Source of the DNA: Burkholderiales bacterium
GTDB lineage: Bacteria; Pseudomonadota; Gammaproteobacteria; Burkholderiales; Burkholderiaceae_C
DNA length: 64,000 nt
Direction: 5' to 3'
Assembly: GCA_013044035.1 (NCBI GenBank)
Contig: JABEVE010000058.1
Coordinates: 1 to 64,000, forward strand
Numbering within the stretch: position 1 is the first letter of the stretch; each line of letters begins with the position of its first letter. Below the pieces are notes generated by a model, which saw nothing but the letters and a program-made list of their open reading frames with translations, ran no database searches and was not told where the DNA came from. This document shows, in pieces, positions 13,094-22,989 of this stretch. The position numbers were made by a program, and so were the translations under genes.

Positions 13094-16000
13094 TCAGCTG
13101 CCTTGCGGGGTGGCGGGAGTGCCAGAGGCGTTCGTTGCCAGGCCGGCCTCGGCGTCGCGCAATGCCTGGGCGCGGGCCTCATGGCTATGGTCGGCACCCA
13201 GCATCATGTACATCGCCGGCACGACGAACAAGGTGAACAGCGTGCCGATGGACAGGCCGGTGGCGATCACCAGGCCCATGTTGAAGCGGCTGACGGCACC
13301 GGCACCCGTGGCGGTGATGAGCGGTACGACGCCGAGCACCATGGCCGCGGTGGTCATCAGGATGGGGCGCAGGCGCATGCCGGCGGCATGCTCGATGGCC
13401 TCACGCTTGGTCCGACCCTCGCGCTGCAGGTTGTTGGCGAATTCCACGATCAGGATGCCGTGCTTGGAAATCAAGCCGATGAGCGTGACCAGGCCGACCT
13501 CGGTGTAGATGTTGAGCGACGCGCCGCCAATGCCGAGGTTGATGAACAGCATGGCGCCGGAGATGGCCATGGGCACCGACACCAGGATGATGATGGGGTC
13601 GCGGAAGCTCTCGAACTGCGCCGCCAGCGCCAGGAAGATGATGATCAGCGCGAAGGCGAAGGTGAGCACCAGGCCGCCGGATTCCTGCTCGAACTGGCGC
13701 GAGGGGCCGGCGTAGTCGAAGCTGTAGCCGGCAGGCAGGGTGCGCTGCGCCAGTTGCTTCAGGTCCGACAGCGCCTGGCCCTGCGCCACGAAGGGCATGG
13801 ACACGCCCTGGATGGTGGCCGAATTGAGCTGCTGGAAATGGTTGATGGTCTCGGGCTGCACCGTGGTTGTCAGGTGCACCACGGTGGACAGCGGCACCAT
13901 GGCGCCGCTGCTGGTGCGCGCGTAGTAGTGCTTGAGCTGGTCGGGATTGAGACGGAATTTCTGCTCGACCTGGGGAATGACCTTGTAGGAGCGCCCGTCC
14001 AGTTCGAAGAAGTTGACATAGCCGCCGCCCAGCATGGCCGAGAGCGCCGAACCGATGTCCTGCATGGTCAAACCGAGCTGGGCCGCCATGTTGCGGTTGA
14101 TCTCGATGCGCGTCTGCGGCAGGTCGATGCGCAGGTCCGACTGCAGGAAAATGAACTTGCCACTCTTGAGCGCCTGCTGCAGAAACTGCTGCGAGACCGC
14201 GTAGAGCTTGTCGAACGGCTCGGTGGTGGTGATGACGAACTGCACCGGCAGGCCGCGCGCACCCGGCAGCGAAGGTGGCTGGAACACCGCGATCTGCGAG
14301 CCGGCAATGTGATTGAGCTTTTGCTGCAGCACCGGCTGCAGCTGGTTGGTGGTTTTCGACCGCTGATCCCAGGGCTTGAGCACCATGCCGGCAATCACCT
14401 GGCTGGGCGTGTTGAACTGGAAGACATGGTCGTTCTCGGGGAAAGACTTGAAGACATCGTAGACCGGCTTGGAATAGAGTTCGCGTTGGGCCAGCGTGGC
14501 CGTGGGATTGTTGAAGGCGATGGAGATGAGCACACCCTGGTCTTCCTGTGGCGCCAGTTCCGACTTGGAGGTGCTGTAGAGGAAATAGATGGAACCGAGG
14601 ATGATGATGGCCATCACCGCCGTCACCGGCAGGAAATCGAGCGAGCCGTGAAGGGTGCGCTCGTAGCGCTTGTGCAGGCGCTCGAAACTGTGGTCGAGGA
14701 ACAGCACCAGGCGGTCCTGCCAGCTGCGGCTTTGCGGGTCGGGTGCCTTCAGCAGCCGCGAGCACATCATTGGCGACAAGGTCAGGGCGATGATGGCCGA
14801 CATGACCACCGTACCGACCAGGGAGAAGGCAAACTCGGTGAACAGCGCTCCGGTCAAGCCCCCCATGAAACCGATGGGCACGTACACCGCCACCAGCACG
14901 ATGGTCATGGCGATGATGGGATTGGCCAGCTCGCGCGCCGCGCGTACCGAGGCGTCGAATCGCGTCATACCCTCTTCGAGGTGGCGGCTGACGTTCTCCA
15001 CCACGATGATCGCATCATCCACCACCAGTCCGATCGCCAGCACGATGGCCAGCAAGGTGAGCAGGTTGATGGAATAGCCCAGTGCCAGCATCACCGTGAA
15101 GGTGCCGATGATGGACAGCGGAATGGCGATCAGCGGAATGATGACCGAACGCAGCGAGCCGAGGAAGATGAAGACCACCGCGGTGACGATGAGGATGGCC
15201 TCGAACAGCGTTTTCACCACCTCGTCGATCGATGAGGTGACGAACTTGGTGGAGTCGTAGACGATCTGGCCCTGCAAGCCGGCGGGCAGTTGCGACTGGA
15301 TGTCGGGGAAGGCCTTGCGCACGCGCGCCACCACGCTGAGCAGGTTGGCGCCCGGGGCGACCTGGATGCCGATGAACACCGACGACTTGCCATCGAACGC
15401 CACCGACGTGTCATAGTCATCCGACCCCAGGGTGACGTTGGCCACGTCGTCCAGCCGCACCACCTGGCCGTTCACGCTTTTGACCACCATGTTGCGAAAG
15501 CCGGCGAGCGACTTCAGATCGGTGTTGGCCGAGAGGTTGATTTGCACCATCTGGCCCTTGGCGTTGCCTGTCGCGGCCAGATAATTGTTGGCTGACAGCG
15601 CCGTGTAGACATCGGCCGCAGTCAGGCCATAGGCCGCCAGCTTCTGCGGATTGAGCCAGGCGCGCAGGGCGAAATTCTTCGCCCCGAGCAGCTCGGCAGT
15701 CTGCACCCCCTCGATGGCCTGCAACTTCGGTTGCACCGTGCGCACGAGATAGTCGGTGATCTGGTTCGGCTTGAGCACCTTGCTGTAAAAGCCCATGTAC
15801 ATCGCATCGATGGTCTGGCCGATGCTCACGGTGAGCACGGGCTTTTGCGCCGCCGGTGGCAACTGGTTCAGCACCGAATTGACCTTGGTGTTGATCTCGG
15901 TGAGGGCTTTGTCCGGGTCGTAGTTCAGGCGCAGGTTCGCGGTGATGGTGCTCACGCCCTGCACACTGCTCGACGTCATGTAGTCGATGCCGTTGGCCTG

Positions 16001-16222
16001 GGCTACGGCGTTTTCCAGCGGCGTGGTGATGAAGCTGGCCACCAGATTGGCGTCAGCGCCGGGGTAAGCGGTGGTGATGGTGACGACGGCGTTCTGCGTG
16101 TAGGGGTACTGCAGCACCGGCAGCAAGCCGACAGAGCGCAGGCCCAGCACCAGAATCACCAGGCTGACCACGGTAGCCAGCACCGGGCGCGCGATGAAAA
16201 TGTCGGTGAATTTCTTGTTCAT
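13094..16222 (-). CDS. RND efflux pump inner-membrane permease (HAE1/AcrB family)
   Basis: The 1042-aa protein has the family's normal length. It shows the usual start (FIARPVLATVVSLVILVLG as the first membrane segment), a large periplasmic porter loop, then the membrane bundle including LLAIVLAIGLVVDDAIIVVENV. The Asp pair in that segment is the proton-relay signature. The second half repeats the plan (ALIIIFLALAAQFESFRDP; later GLISKHGILIVEFANN). It exports hydrophobic or amphiphilic compounds, driven by the proton gradient, in a complex with the proteins encoded just upstream at 16299 and 17490. Substrate range cannot be read from sequence. Confidence 0.95.
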   Translation of the reverse strand: MNKKFTDIFIARPVLATVVSLVILVLGLRSVGLLPVLQYPYTQNAVVTITTAYPGADANLVASFITTPLENAVAQANGIDYMTSSSVQGVSTITANLRLNYDPDKALTEINTKVNSVLNQLPPAAQKPVLTVSIGQTIDAMYMGFYSKVLKPNQITDYLVRTVQPKLQAIEGVQTAELLGAKNFALRAWLNPQKLAAYGLTAADVYTALSANNYLAATGNAKGQMVQINLSANTDLKSLAGFRNMVVKSVNGQVVRLDDVANVTLGSDDYDTSVAFDGKSSVFIGIQVAPGANLLSVVARVRKAFPDIQSQLPAGLQGQIVYDSTKFVTSSIDEVVKTLFEAILIVTAVVFIFLGSLRSVIIPLIAIPLSIIGTFTVMLALGYSINLLTLLAIVLAIGLVVDDAIIVVENVSRHLEEGMTRFDASVRAARELANPIIAMTIVLVAVYVPIGFMGGLTGALFTEFAFSLVGTVVMSAIIALTLSPMMCSRLLKAPDPQSRSWQDRLVLFLDHSFERLHKRYERTLHGSLDFLPVTAVMAIIILGSIYFLYSTSKSELAPQEDQGVLISIAFNNPTATLAQRELYSKPVYDVFKSFPENDHVFQFNTPSQVIAGMVLKPWDQRSKTTNQLQPVLQQKLNHIAGSQIAVFQPPSLPGARGLPVQFVITTTEPFDKLYAVSQQFLQQALKSGKFIFLQSDLRIDLPQTRIEINRNMAAQLGLTMQDIGSALSAMLGGGYVNFFELDGRSYKVIPQVEQKFRLNPDQLKHYYARTSSGAMVPLSTVVHLTTTVQPETINHFQQLNSATIQGVSMPFVAQGQALSDLKQLAQRTLPAGYSFDYAGPSRQFEQESGGLVLTFAFALIIIFLALAAQFESFRDPIIILVSVPMAISGAMLFINLGIGGASLNIYTEVGLVTLIGLISKHGILIVEFANNLQREGRTKREAIEHAAGMRLRPILMTTAAMVLGVVPLITATGAGAVSRFNMGLVIATGLSIGTLFTLFVVPAMYMMLGADHSHEARAQALRDAEAGLATNASGTPATPQGS

Positions 16223-16298
16223 GTGCGATGCCGCGTGGTGTTCGGGTAGGACGTTCAGGCGCGATGCCCAGCTTCGACAGTCGGAGGTTCAGGCGGGC

Positions 16299-17441
16299 TC
16301 AGGAGTTCGGCACCTGCGGGTTCGCGCTGTTGGCCGGTTGCACACTGTTGTTCACCAGAATGGGCGTGCCGTTGCGCAGCTTGAGCTGGCCTGCCGTCAC
16401 CACGGTCTCGCCGGCCTTCACGCCCTTGAGAACCGCCACCTGGTCGCCACGGGTCGGGCCGGTGGTGATGAAGCGCTGCTCGGCAATCAGTTTGGGTTTG
16501 CCGTCCGGGCCTTTGCCGTCATCCTTCACGATGAACACCGTGGCGCCGTAGGGGTTGTAGGCCACTGCGGCATTGGGCAGCGTGACGTACTCTTGCGGCT
16601 TGCCCTGGGTGATGTGCACCGTGGCAAACACTCCGGGCAGCAACTCGCCCTTGGGGTTGGGCACCCGGGCACGCACCGTGAGGTTGCGGGTGGCGGTGTT
16701 GACCTGGGGCTCGACCGCCGTGACCTTGGCGTCGAAGGTCTTGCCGGGCACGGCACTGGTCTGGACCACGGCCTGCATGCCCACATGCACCAGATCGATC
16801 TGATTCTGCGGCACGGTGAAATCAACTTCCATCGGATCGAGTTTCTGCAGCGTGACCACGGCCGTGCCGGGCGCCAGATATTGGCCCAGATTGACTTGGC
16901 GAATGCCGAGCTGGCCGCTGAACGGGGCGGTGATGGTCTTCTGCGCAATCAGCGCCTGCTGCGCCGCAACCTGGGCTTGCGCACTTTTCAGCGTGGCGGC
17001 GTCGGTATCGACCACGGCCTGGCTGATGGCCTGCACCTTGAGCTGCGCGGTGTCGCGCTTGAGGTTGAGCTCGGCCAGGGCCGCCTGGGCCTGCAGTTGA
17101 GCGAGTTGGGCTTTCAGCGGCGACGGGTTGAGCTCCACCAGCGTTTTGCCGGCAGAAACCTTCTCGCCCGAATCGAAATGAATCGCCGTGACCAGGCCGC
17201 CGACTTCGGCGCTCAGGCTGGCCTGCTGACTGGCGCTCAGATTGCCGAGCGCCTCCACCGTGGGCTGCCAGCTCGACTCCTGCGCCACCATGGTGGACAC
17301 GGTCTGGGGCGGATTCGACATGCCCTTGATCGCCTTGCCGATCATGGTGGTCTTGAACTGCTGAAACCACACCAGGCCGCCCACCACCACGGCGGCGATG
17401 ATGAGCATGATGATCATGCGTTTGGTGGTGCCTTTGGTCAT
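16299..17441 (-). CDS. RND efflux periplasmic adaptor (membrane fusion protein)
   Basis: The 380-aa protein has an uncleaved-looking N-terminal membrane anchor (MIIMLIIAAVVVGGLVWF). It is followed by the split lipoyl domain (EVGGLVTAIHFDSGEKVSAG and TAPFSGQLGIRQVNLGQYLAPG), an alpha-hairpin rich in Ala, Gln and Leu (about residues 100-160), and beta-barrel and membrane-proximal regions. This is the HlyD/AcrA-like adaptor that couples the RND pump to the outer membrane channel. I use the ATG at 17441, which puts the anchor at the N-terminus. It sits 76 bases before the RND gene and 48 bases after the outer membrane factor. Confidence 0.92.
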   Translation of the reverse strand: MTKGTTKRMIIMLIIAAVVVGGLVWFQQFKTTMIGKAIKGMSNPPQTVSTMVAQESSWQPTVEALGNLSASQQASLSAEVGGLVTAIHFDSGEKVSAGKTLVELNPSPLKAQLAQLQAQAALAELNLKRDTAQLKVQAISQAVVDTDAATLKSAQAQVAAQQALIAQKTITAPFSGQLGIRQVNLGQYLAPGTAVVTLQKLDPMEVDFTVPQNQIDLVHVGMQAVVQTSAVPGKTFDAKVTAVEPQVNTATRNLTVRARVPNPKGELLPGVFATVHITQGKPQEYVTLPNAAVAYNPYGATVFIVKDDGKGPDGKPKLIAEQRFITTGPTRGDQVAVLKGVKAGETVVTAGQLKLRNGTPILVNNSVQPANSANPQVPNS

Positions 17442-17489
17442 CGATGACTCCGTTTTTGCTGTCTTGTGCAAGGGTTTGAAGGCCCGACT

Positions 17490-18983
17490 TCAGCGCCCCG
17501 CGGCCGGATCGGCCGTGGTGACCACGCCGCCACCCATGGCCTGGTAGAGGGCCGCGCTGTCGGCCAGGCGCGCGGCCTGCGCGGCGATCAGGCCGATGCG
17601 GGTCTGCTGCGCCTGCTGCTGTGCGGTGAGCAATTGCAGGTAACTGGCCGCGCCGAGCTTGTACTGCTGCTCGACGAGCTTGAGCGATTCCTGCGCCGAA
17701 GCATCCGCCGCGGCTTGCGCCTGCAAGGTCTGGGCGTCGTTGTCGAGCTGGCGCAGGGCATCGGCCACATTGCGCAGCGCCTGCAGCACGGTCTGCTGGT
17801 AATTCGCTCCAGCGGCTTGCAAGCTGGCTTCTGCGGCATTCGCTCCTGCCTTCAGCCCGGCGTTGAACAGCGGCTGTGCCAGCGAGCCGGCCAGGCTCCA
17901 GATCATCGAGCCCGGCCCGAACAACGCGCCGGTGGTCAGCGCCTGGGTGCCCAGGCTGGCGCTGAGGTTGAGCTGCGGGTAGAGGTTGGACACCGCCACG
18001 CCATATTGCGCCGTGGCCGCGTGCAGCAAGGCGGTGGAGGCCTGGATGTCGGGGCGCTGTCGCACGAGCTCGGAGGGCACGACCAGGGGCAGGGTCGCGG
18101 GCAACTGGAAATCGGCCAGTGTGAAGCGCGGCACGTCGGCAGCACCCGGCGCCTGGCCGATGAGCACGGCCAACAGATGGTCTGCCTGCTCCAGCTTGTT
18201 GCGCAGCGGCGGCAAGGTGGCGCGGGTTTGCTCCACCTGGGTTTGCAGGGTGAGCACAGCGGCCTTGGCGGCGGCGCCGAGCTCAAAGCGTTTGTGGGCG
18301 ATATCGAGTTGACTCTGCTGCGCCTTGAGGATGGCTTCGGTGGCCTCGATCTGCGCCGCCACCTGGGCCTGGCCGAAGGCGGTGGTGACCACATTGCCAG
18401 CCAGGGACAAGCGCGCGCCGGCCAACTGGTAGGCCTGGTAGTCGGCCTGCGCTGCCAGCGCTTCGAGCGCACGGCGGTTACCGCCGAACAGGTCGAGGTT
18501 GTAGCCCACGGCGATGCCGGCGCTGTAGAGGTTGTAGATGGTCTGGCCACCACCGTTCTGGCCGAAGCTCGCTGCGTTGGAGGCATTGCGGCTGGCGCCG
18601 AGCTTGGCGTTGACCGTGGGATACAGCGTGGAGCCGGCTTGCGCCGCGTAGGTTTGCTGCGCCTGGCGCAAGGTGGCTTCCGCCGCAGCCAAGGTGGGGC
18701 TGTTCTGCAGCGCCTGGGCCACCAGCGCATCGAGCCGCGCCGAACCGAAACCGGTCCACCAGTCGGCCGCAACCGCCGAGGCCGCGACCAAGTTCTGCGC
18801 TCCGCCCAAGGCTCCCGGCGCCGATGCGATGGCCGCCGGCTGTGCTGCGCGCGTGTAGCCACCCACCAGGGGTGCCGCCGGCGCCTTGAAGTTCGGCCCG
18901 ACCGTGGTGCAACCCGCCAGCAGCGCGGTACCCAGGGCCATCCATAAGGCGCGCCGGGGCGCGATCAAGCGGTGCATAGCCAT
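17490..18983 (-). CDS. NodT-family outer membrane efflux lipoprotein
   Basis: The 497-aa protein has a lipoprotein signal peptide with lipobox LLAGC (Cys about residue 25). Two outer-membrane-efflux repeats follow, each rich in long Ala/Gln/Leu coiled helices, with WWTGFGSARLDALVAQALQNSP near the start and the typical LVRQRPDIQASTALLHAA about residue 305. This is the TolC-like channel of the tripartite pump. It is the first gene of the operon, followed by the adaptor and permease. The start at 18983 is preceded by AGGA at a suitable distance. The AraC-type regulator at 19220 is divergent from it. Confidence 0.93.
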   Translation of the reverse strand: MAMHRLIAPRRALWMALGTALLAGCTTVGPNFKAPAAPLVGGYTRAAQPAAIASAPGALGGAQNLVAASAVAADWWTGFGSARLDALVAQALQNSPTLAAAEATLRQAQQTYAAQAGSTLYPTVNAKLGASRNASNAASFGQNGGGQTIYNLYSAGIAVGYNLDLFGGNRRALEALAAQADYQAYQLAGARLSLAGNVVTTAFGQAQVAAQIEATEAILKAQQSQLDIAHKRFELGAAAKAAVLTLQTQVEQTRATLPPLRNKLEQADHLLAVLIGQAPGAADVPRFTLADFQLPATLPLVVPSELVRQRPDIQASTALLHAATAQYGVAVSNLYPQLNLSASLGTQALTTGALFGPGSMIWSLAGSLAQPLFNAGLKAGANAAEASLQAAGANYQQTVLQALRNVADALRQLDNDAQTLQAQAAADASAQESLKLVEQQYKLGAASYLQLLTAQQQAQQTRIGLIAAQAARLADSAALYQAMGGGVVTTADPAAGR

Positions 18984-19219
18984 CGAATCCTGTTTGCGGT
19001 GCGGTATGGTGACGACGAGCGAGCCGGAGGAGAATCGACACAGGACGAACCACCGCGCCAATTTGCGCTGGTCGCACGAGCGACGAAAACTGATTCTAGG
19101 GATAGACCCCAATTCCTGCCGCGGCCCAAACCCAGCAGTCAACGCATGTTAGAGGGACAAATCCTGGCGAAGTCGCTTTACTATGCCAACTTATATCGCA
19201 AACCAGCCAAACCAGGATC

Positions 19220-20080
19220 ATGGGACTTCCGTGTGACATCCAGCAAATCATCGACAGCGGTGGCGGCGCCGAACTCATTGCCGTCAGCGTGCGCAATGAG
19301 GTGGCTTTCGACCCGACCCCGCATGTGCACGCGCGCGGCACCCTATTCCTGCTGACCGAGGGCTTGGTCGCGGTCGAGACTGCGCGCGGGCGTTTCCTCG
19401 CGCCGCCGCGTGGCATCGGCTGGATGCCGCCCGGCGTGCCGCACGCGGTGCAGTCCTACGGCCCCACAGTGGGTTTCGGCGCGTTCCTGGCCGCCGAGTT
19501 CTGCGGCGACCTGCCGGCCGAGCCTACCAATTTCCAGGCCAGCCCGCTGGCAGTGATGGTGATGCAGCGTGCCGTGGCCTGGGCGCCCGACAAGCCCTTG
19601 GGCCCGGCGCAAATGCGCCTGCTGCTGGTGCTGCTGGACGAAATCCGCCAGACCCCGACCGAGCCGCTGCAATTGCCCTGGCCCACGGATGCGCGCCTGC
19701 TGGCCATCGCCCGCGCCCTGCTGGCCGATGTCGCCAACCCCCGGCGTCTCGAACAGTGGGCGCGCTGGGCGGACATCAGCCCGCGCAGCCTGAGCCGCAA
19801 ATTCGTGCAGGAAACCGGCATGACCTTCGCGCAATGGCGGCAATGGGCCCGCCTGACGCAAGCGCTGGAATGGCTGGCCACGGGGTTGGCCGTCAAGCAC
19901 GTGGCGCTGTCACTGGGGTATGACAGTGTCAGCGCCTTCATCAAGGTGTTTCGCCAGACCCTGGGGACCACCCCGGCGGCGTATTTCCAGAACCGGGGCG
20001 GGCTGCGCGACGCCCGTGACCCCGCGGTTCAGCTGAGCGAGGCCAGCGCTGAACCAGGTGGCGCTGTTCCCGTGGCCTGA
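19220..20080 (+). CDS. AraC-family transcriptional regulator, probable efflux-operon regulator
   Basis: The 286-aa protein has an N-terminal cupin-like sensing domain (HVHARGTLFLLTEGLVAVET, PPGVPHAVQSYG). The C-terminal AraC DNA-binding domain has two helix-turn-helix motifs: EQWARWADISPRSLSRKFVQETG and VKHVALSLGYDSVSAFIKVFRQTLGTTPAAYF. It is transcribed away from the OMP-MFP-RND operon across a 236-base gap, the standard place for a pump's regulator. Activation or repression of that operon is inferred from position. AGGA lies just before the ATG. Confidence 0.9.
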   Translation: MGLPCDIQQIIDSGGGAELIAVSVRNEVAFDPTPHVHARGTLFLLTEGLVAVETARGRFLAPPRGIGWMPPGVPHAVQSYGPTVGFGAFLAAEFCGDLPAEPTNFQASPLAVMVMQRAVAWAPDKPLGPAQMRLLLVLLDEIRQTPTEPLQLPWPTDARLLAIARALLADVANPRRLEQWARWADISPRSLSRKFVQETGMTFAQWRQWARLTQALEWLATGLAVKHVALSLGYDSVSAFIKVFRQTLGTTPAAYFQNRGGLRDARDPAVQLSEASAEPGGAVPVA

Positions 20081-20170
20081 GGACGGTCGGGTTCGACGGA
20101 AGAGGCCACCGGGGTACCGGTTGCCTTTCGACGCCGCGCCGCTGGGCTTTGCAGGCCGGACGTTCATTCC

Positions 20171-20199
20171 CCTTGCGTTTGACGCAAGGCCGTGTTTTT
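20171..20199 (+). terminator. Hairpin with T-run after the AraC-family gene
   Basis: CCTTGCG (20171-20177) pairs with CGCAAGG (20183-20189) around a 5-base loop. Four bases further on from a short CCGTG spacer comes a run of five T. It lies 90 bases after the regulator's stop. The stem overlaps the -35 box of the promoter described next, so the same bases may serve two uses. Confidence 0.45.
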
Positions 20200-20207
20200 G
20201 CTACTGT
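20179..20207 (+). promoter_or_regulatory. Sigma-70-type promoter for the leuA transcript
   Basis: TTGACG (20179-20184) is followed by exactly 17 bases and TACTGT (20202-20207), close to consensus for both boxes. Transcription would begin near 20213, about 410 bases before leuA. Confidence 0.6.
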
Positions 20208-20623
20208 TGCTCAGCTATGAAACCCTGTTCATCCGCCATGCGCATCGTTGTCCCGTGCACCGCGGCCGCCGTCCTGGTGGTCATGCAGCGTGCCCAGATG
20301 CTGCGCCTGCGGCGTGTGGATGACGCGCGGCGACTGCGTCCGGCGCGCCCCTGATCCGCCCCCACGGCTCTGCCGCTGTCCCGCCAGGGATCGAATCATC
20401 GCAGCGTCAGCCGCAGAATCCGCCCGACCCAGTAGCCCCGTCCATGTCGCCACTTGCCACGCTCGTCGCACGCATCACAGCCAACCGTCTCCCGCGACGA
20501 CTACGCAGCGGCAGCCAGGCCCTGCGTGCGCGACAGTCAGGCTGCCATCACGTCGCTCCTTGAAGTTCAGCGGTCGGCGCCGAATGCCTTCCGATTTCGA
20601 TTGCCCTGCCGGAGATTGCCGCC
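20208..20623 (+). other. Long leader region of leuA, possible small leader ORF
   Basis: About 400 bases separate the predicted promoter from leuA, unusually long for this window. A small frame at 20238-20354 (or from 20217) encodes about 38 residues containing VLVVM and MLRLRR, so branched-chain codons are present but not in a tight run. No terminator hairpin followed by a T-tract was seen between it and leuA, so classical attenuation is not demonstrated. Otherwise nothing gene-like is recognised here. GGAG nine bases ahead of the leuA ATG is the likely ribosome-binding site. Confidence 0.35.
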
Positions 20624-22336
20624 ATGTTGAAGCACCCCGAAACCAAATACCGCCCGATGCCGCCAGTGGGCCTCAAGGACCGCACCTGGCCGGATCAGGT
20701 CATCAGCAAACCGCCCATCTGGATGAGCACTGATTTGCGCGACGGTAACCAGGCGCTGTTCGAACCGATGGACGCGCAGCGCAAGATGCGCATGTTCAAG
20801 CTGCTGTGCGGCATCGGCGTCAAGCAGATCGAGGTGGCGTTTCCCTCGGCCTCGCAGACCGACTTCGACTTCGTGCGCGAGCTCATCGAAGGCGGCCATG
20901 TTCCGCATGACGTCACCATCGAGGTGCTGACCCAGGCGCGCGACGACCTCATTCGCCGCAGCTTCGAGTCGCTGCGTGGCGCCAAGCAAGCCATCGTGCA
21001 TGTGTACAACGCCACGGCGCCGAACTTCCGCCGCATCGTGTTCAACGTCGACGAGGCCGGCTGCACCCAGATCGCGGTCAACGCCGCCACGCTCATCAAG
21101 CAGCTCGCCGCCGAACAGCCCGAGACGCAGTGGACCTTCCAGTACAGCCCGGAGGTGTTCAGCGGCACTGAACTGCCGTTCGCGGTGTCGGTGTGCAATG
21201 CCGTGACCGAGGTCTGGCAGCCCACGCCCGAGCACAAGATCATTTTCAATCTGCCAGCCACGGTGGAGATGAGCACGCCCAATGTCTACGCCGACCAGAT
21301 CGAGTGGATGCACCGCCACCTGCACCGGCGCGACAGCATCGTCCTGTCCGTACATCCGCACAACGACCGCGGTTGCGCTGTGGCGGCAGCCGAGCTGGCG
21401 GTGATGGCCGGGGCTGACCGCGTCGAGGGCTGCCTGTTCGGCAACGGCGAGCGTACCGGCAATGTCGACCTCGTCACCCTGGCACTGAACCTGTATTCCC
21501 AAGGCATTCATCCCGGGCTGGACTTCTCCAACATCAATGCCGTCGCCCGCGCGGTGGAGGACTGCAACCAGTTGCCCATCCACCCGCGTCATCCCTATGT
21601 GGGCGATCTGGTGTTCACCGCCTTCTCCGGTTCGCACCAGGACGCCATCAAAAAGGGCTTTGCGGCGCAGAAGGCCACGACGATGTGGGAGGTCCCCTAC
21701 CTGCCGGTGGATCCGGCCGACCTCGGCCGCGCCTACGACTCGGTCATTCGTGTCAACAGCCAGTCGGGCAAGGGCGGCATCGCCTACCTGCTGGAGTCGG
21801 CATACGGTCTGGTCATGCCGCGCCGCCTGCAGGTGGAATTCAGCGGCGTGGTGCAACAGCACACCGACGCCACGGGCCTGGAGGTCACGGCACAGGAGTT
21901 GTGGGCCATGTTCGAGCGGACCTATGTGAAGGCCGAGGAGCCGCTGCGCTACGTGACCCACCACCTCACCGAGCACGGCCAGCAGCAGGGAATTCGGCTG
22001 GAGCTCGAGGTGGACGGCCGGCGCATCTCGCTGCGCGGCGAGGGCAACGGCCCGATCGATGCCGCCGTGCGGGCGCTGCACCTGCCGCTGGTGGTGCAAA
22101 GCTATGAGGAGCGCGCGCTGGGCCTGGGTTCGGGCGCCCGCGCCGTGGCCATGGTGGAAGTGGCGATGGAGAGCATGACGGCGTCGACCTTCGGCGTCGG
22201 CATCGATCCGAACATCGTCACGGCCTCCATCCGGGCGATCGTCTCCGGCGCCAACCGGCTGCTGCAACGTGCCGACCTGGCTGAGCGCGAGGCCTTGCTC
22301 AAGGGACTGCAGGCCAAGCTCAAGGCCGTGGCCTGA
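20624..22336 (+). CDS. leuA: 2-isopropylmalate synthase
   Basis: The 570-aa enzyme condenses acetyl-CoA with 2-oxoisovalerate, the first committed step of leucine synthesis. It belongs to the longer class II LeuA group (about 550-600 aa). The HMGL-like barrel opens with [13 protein letters not shown] (metal-binding Asp, family RDGxQ). The second metal site is in [19 protein letters not shown], and [17 protein letters not shown] is the signature 2 region. The C-terminal LeuA dimer/allosteric domain spans about residues 425-560 ([30 protein letters not shown]) and normally binds leucine for feedback inhibition. It is monocistronic, facing fabA. Confidence 0.96.
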   Translation: MLKHPETKYRPMPPVGLKDRTWPDQVISKPPIWMSTDLRDGNQALFEPMDAQRKMRMFKLLCGIGVKQIEVAFPSASQTDFDFVRELIEGGHVPHDVTIEVLTQARDDLIRRSFESLRGAKQAIVHVYNATAPNFRRIVFNVDEAGCTQIAVNAATLIKQLAAEQPETQWTFQYSPEVFSGTELPFAVSVCNAVTEVWQPTPEHKIIFNLPATVEMSTPNVYADQIEWMHRHLHRRDSIVLSVHPHNDRGCAVAAAELAVMAGADRVEGCLFGNGERTGNVDLVTLALNLYSQGIHPGLDFSNINAVARAVEDCNQLPIHPRHPYVGDLVFTAFSGSHQDAIKKGFAAQKATTMWEVPYLPVDPADLGRAYDSVIRVNSQSGKGGIAYLLESAYGLVMPRRLQVEFSGVVQQHTDATGLEVTAQELWAMFERTYVKAEEPLRYVTHHLTEHGQQQGIRLELEVDGRRISLRGEGNGPIDAAVRALHLPLVVQSYEERALGLGSGARAVAMVEVAMESMTASTFGVGIDPNIVTASIRAIVSGANRLLQRADLAEREALLKGLQAKLKAVA

Positions 22337-22342
22337 ACAGGC

Positions 22343-22373
22343 TCCGGGGGCGCTGCGGCGCGGCACCCCCGGA
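22343..22373. terminator. GC-rich inverted repeat between convergent leuA and fabA
   Basis: TCCGGGGG (22343-22350) is the inverse of CCCCCGGA (22366-22373), fitting exactly into the 40-base gap between two convergent genes. There is no T-tract, so its strength as an intrinsic terminator is uncertain. Confidence 0.4.
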
Positions 22374-22376
22374 TGG

Positions 22377-22892
22377 TCAGAACCCTTCGGTGGACGTGAA
22401 CAAGCCGACGCGCAGGTCCTTGGCGGTATAGATCTCGCGGCCGTCGACCGCCATCACGCCGTCGCCGATGCCCATCACCAGACGGTGATTGATCACACGC
22501 TTGAGGTTGATGTGGTAGGTCACCTTCCTGGCCGTCGGCAGTACCTGGCCGGTGAACTTCACCTCGCCCACGCCCAGCGCCCGGCCCCGCCCGGGCGCGC
22601 CCATCCAACCGAGATAAAAGCCCACCAGTTGCCACATCGCGTCCAGGCCGAGGCACCCGGGCATGACCGGGTCGGCCTCGAAATGGCAGCCGAAAAACCA
22701 CAACTCGGGCCGGATGTCGAGTTCGGCGAGGATCTCGCCCTTGCCATAGCTCCCACCGTGGTCGGCGATGTGAACGACGCGGTCCATCATCAGCATGTTG
22801 CCGAGGGGCAGTTGGGCGTTGCCGGGGCCGAACAACTTGCCGTGGCCGCAGGCCACGAGTTCGTCGTGGGTGTAGGAGGACTGGGGTTTCAT
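22377..22892 (-). CDS. fabA: 3-hydroxydecanoyl-ACP dehydratase/isomerase
   Basis: The 171-aa hotdog-fold enzyme matches FabA in length and sequence. The catalytic His lies in [13 protein letters not shown], and the following [15 protein letters not shown] contains the catalytic Asp. It dehydrates 3-hydroxyacyl-ACP and isomerises the trans-2-decenoyl product to cis-3, the branch point to unsaturated fatty acids. FabB, its usual partner, is not adjacent here. I place the start at 22892, which gives the usual FabA N-terminus; the longer upstream frame would overlap the ruvA leader. Confidence 0.95.
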   Translation of the reverse strand: MKPQSSYTHDELVACGHGKLFGPGNAQLPLGNMLMMDRVVHIADHGGSYGKGEILAELDIRPELWFFGCHFEADPVMPGCLGLDAMWQLVGFYLGWMGAPGRGRALGVGEVKFTGQVLPTARKVTYHINLKRVINHRLVMGIGDGVMAVDGREIYTAKDLRVGLFTSTEGF

Positions 22893-22989
22893 GAGTGCAG
22901 GTGCCACGAAACCTTGCAGTTTAGTCGGCCCAGGCTGGCGCGGGCCGCACCGGGCGGCCGCATCGGGCCGGGCTGCTAAAGTCCCTGGC

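Noticed and set aside
20238-20354. Classical leucine attenuator peptide upstream of leuA
   Set aside because: The small frame lacks a run of Leu codons and no terminator/antiterminator pair with a T-tract is visible, so it is kept only as a possible leader ORF.
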